Shown: positions 63,706 through 64,000 of the stretch, piece after piece
Layout: every line of letters starts with the position of its first letter
Position numbering within the stretch: the first letter of the stretch is position 1
Assembly: GCA_015179125.1 (NCBI GenBank)
Contig: WHVA01000137.1
Coordinates: 124,001-188,000 of the forward strand
Length of the DNA stretch: 64,000 nucleotides
DNA from: Gautieria morchelliformis
Lineage: Eukaryota; Basidiomycota; Agaricomycetes; Gomphales; Gomphaceae
Direction of reading: 5' to 3'
Position numbers and translations under genes: made by a program
Notes under the pieces: model-generated
The model's input: the letters and a program-made list of their open reading frames with translations, nothing else
Database searches by the model: none
Told to the model about the DNA's origin: nothing

Positions 63706-64000
63706 TTGTTAGAATGCGAGGAGGGAGGTGGAGAGAGACAAAGGCTGGAACAGAACTCGAGTGTTAGCTAACTCTAGCTGTAACACTAAACAGAGCTGCA
63801 GTGCAGCTGAAAGGGCTGAAACTGATAGATTCATTGTAGCTACTGAGCTAGCTACTTATGCGTACAGATGCATATGCGAGTGCTCGGTCAGGGGACAGTG
63901 GAGTGGGAACTAAATAGGTGTATCCTAAAGCGGATAGTCCTGGGAAAATGCCGGTTCGCAATACAGGCAGCGCTGACATAGTAAAGAGATGAACTAATAT
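63706..64000. mobile_element. LTR-like sequence interrupting Ty3-B (partial)
   Basis: Right after the RNase H block, sequence changes to TGTTGTTAGAATGCGAGGAG, and no further pol homology is seen to the window end. A TGTTAGAATG-type start is common for copia LTRs. It contains palindromic GTTAGCTAACTCTAGC and many CTAGCTA motifs. The far end is outside the window, so this is tentative. Confidence 0.35.

Noticed and set aside
1..64000. CRISPR arrays, bacterial operons, prophage or plasmid origins
   Set aside because: Spliced eukaryotic genes throughout; repeats are LTRs, palindromes and simple duplications without regular spacers.

Overview
The window looks like nuclear DNA of a filamentous basidiomycete, most likely a mushroom-forming agaricomycete (inference). 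Its genes are split by many 50-60 nt GT-AG introns. They encode eukaryotic housekeeping proteins (ATP synthase OSCP, COG5, GET1, PDK1-type kinase, Ilv6, malate synthase). The ends carry Ty3/gypsy and Ty1/copia LTR retrotransposons with chromodomains and CCHC gag proteins of the kind common in basidiomycetes. Exon joins were made by eye from splice sites and family motifs, so outer CDS limits are firmer than each internal junction.

Left flank (1-4.9 kb): a dead Ty3 gag piece, an 833 bp AT-rich palindrome, and a 2.5 kb internally deleted copia element in the form LTR-internal-LTR-internal-LTR, bounded by one 5 bp target duplication. A 446 bp terminal-inverted-repeat element follows.

Gene-rich core (5.8-22 kb): serine carboxypeptidase (-), mitochondrial Ohr/OsmC peroxidase (-), malate synthase (-), GET1 (-), pyroglutamyl peptidase I (+), ATP5/OSCP (+) and a TRP-like/flavin-carrier membrane protein (-). 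From 22 to 29.8 kb density drops: two small genes with TATA boxes (one a secreted peptide, one unidentified) sit in sequence where I recognise nothing else.

Second core (29.8-44.2 kb): a DUF1746 (Dsc4-like) membrane protein (+) converging to within 8 bp of a twin-CX9C mitochondrial protein (-), a PDK1-type kinase (+), ILV6 (-), COG5 (-), and two tandem Ssu1-type sulfite/organic-anion exporters (-).

Right flank (44.4-64 kb): a retrotransposon graveyard with one young element. LTR and gag relics fill 44.4-49.4 kb. Then Ty3-A (minus strand, 49365-52482) keeps a 3' LTR and the integrase/chromodomain end of pol, plus a two-exon coiled-coil/cysteine-cluster gene on the opposite strand. Ty3-A is broken by Ty3-B (plus strand, 52483-63705), which is itself split by Ty3-C (minus strand, 53288-59528), an intact chromovirus with identical-looking 480 bp LTRs and an ATGAT target duplication. 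Ty3-C has a 10 nt primer site complementary to the predicted 5' end of its own RNA, as in self-priming Tf1-type elements. Another LTR-like sequence cuts Ty3-B near 63.7 kb.

The relics show a CpG-to-TpG decay pattern when compared with the intact Ty3-C gag, which fits cytosine methylation of transposons in this genome.
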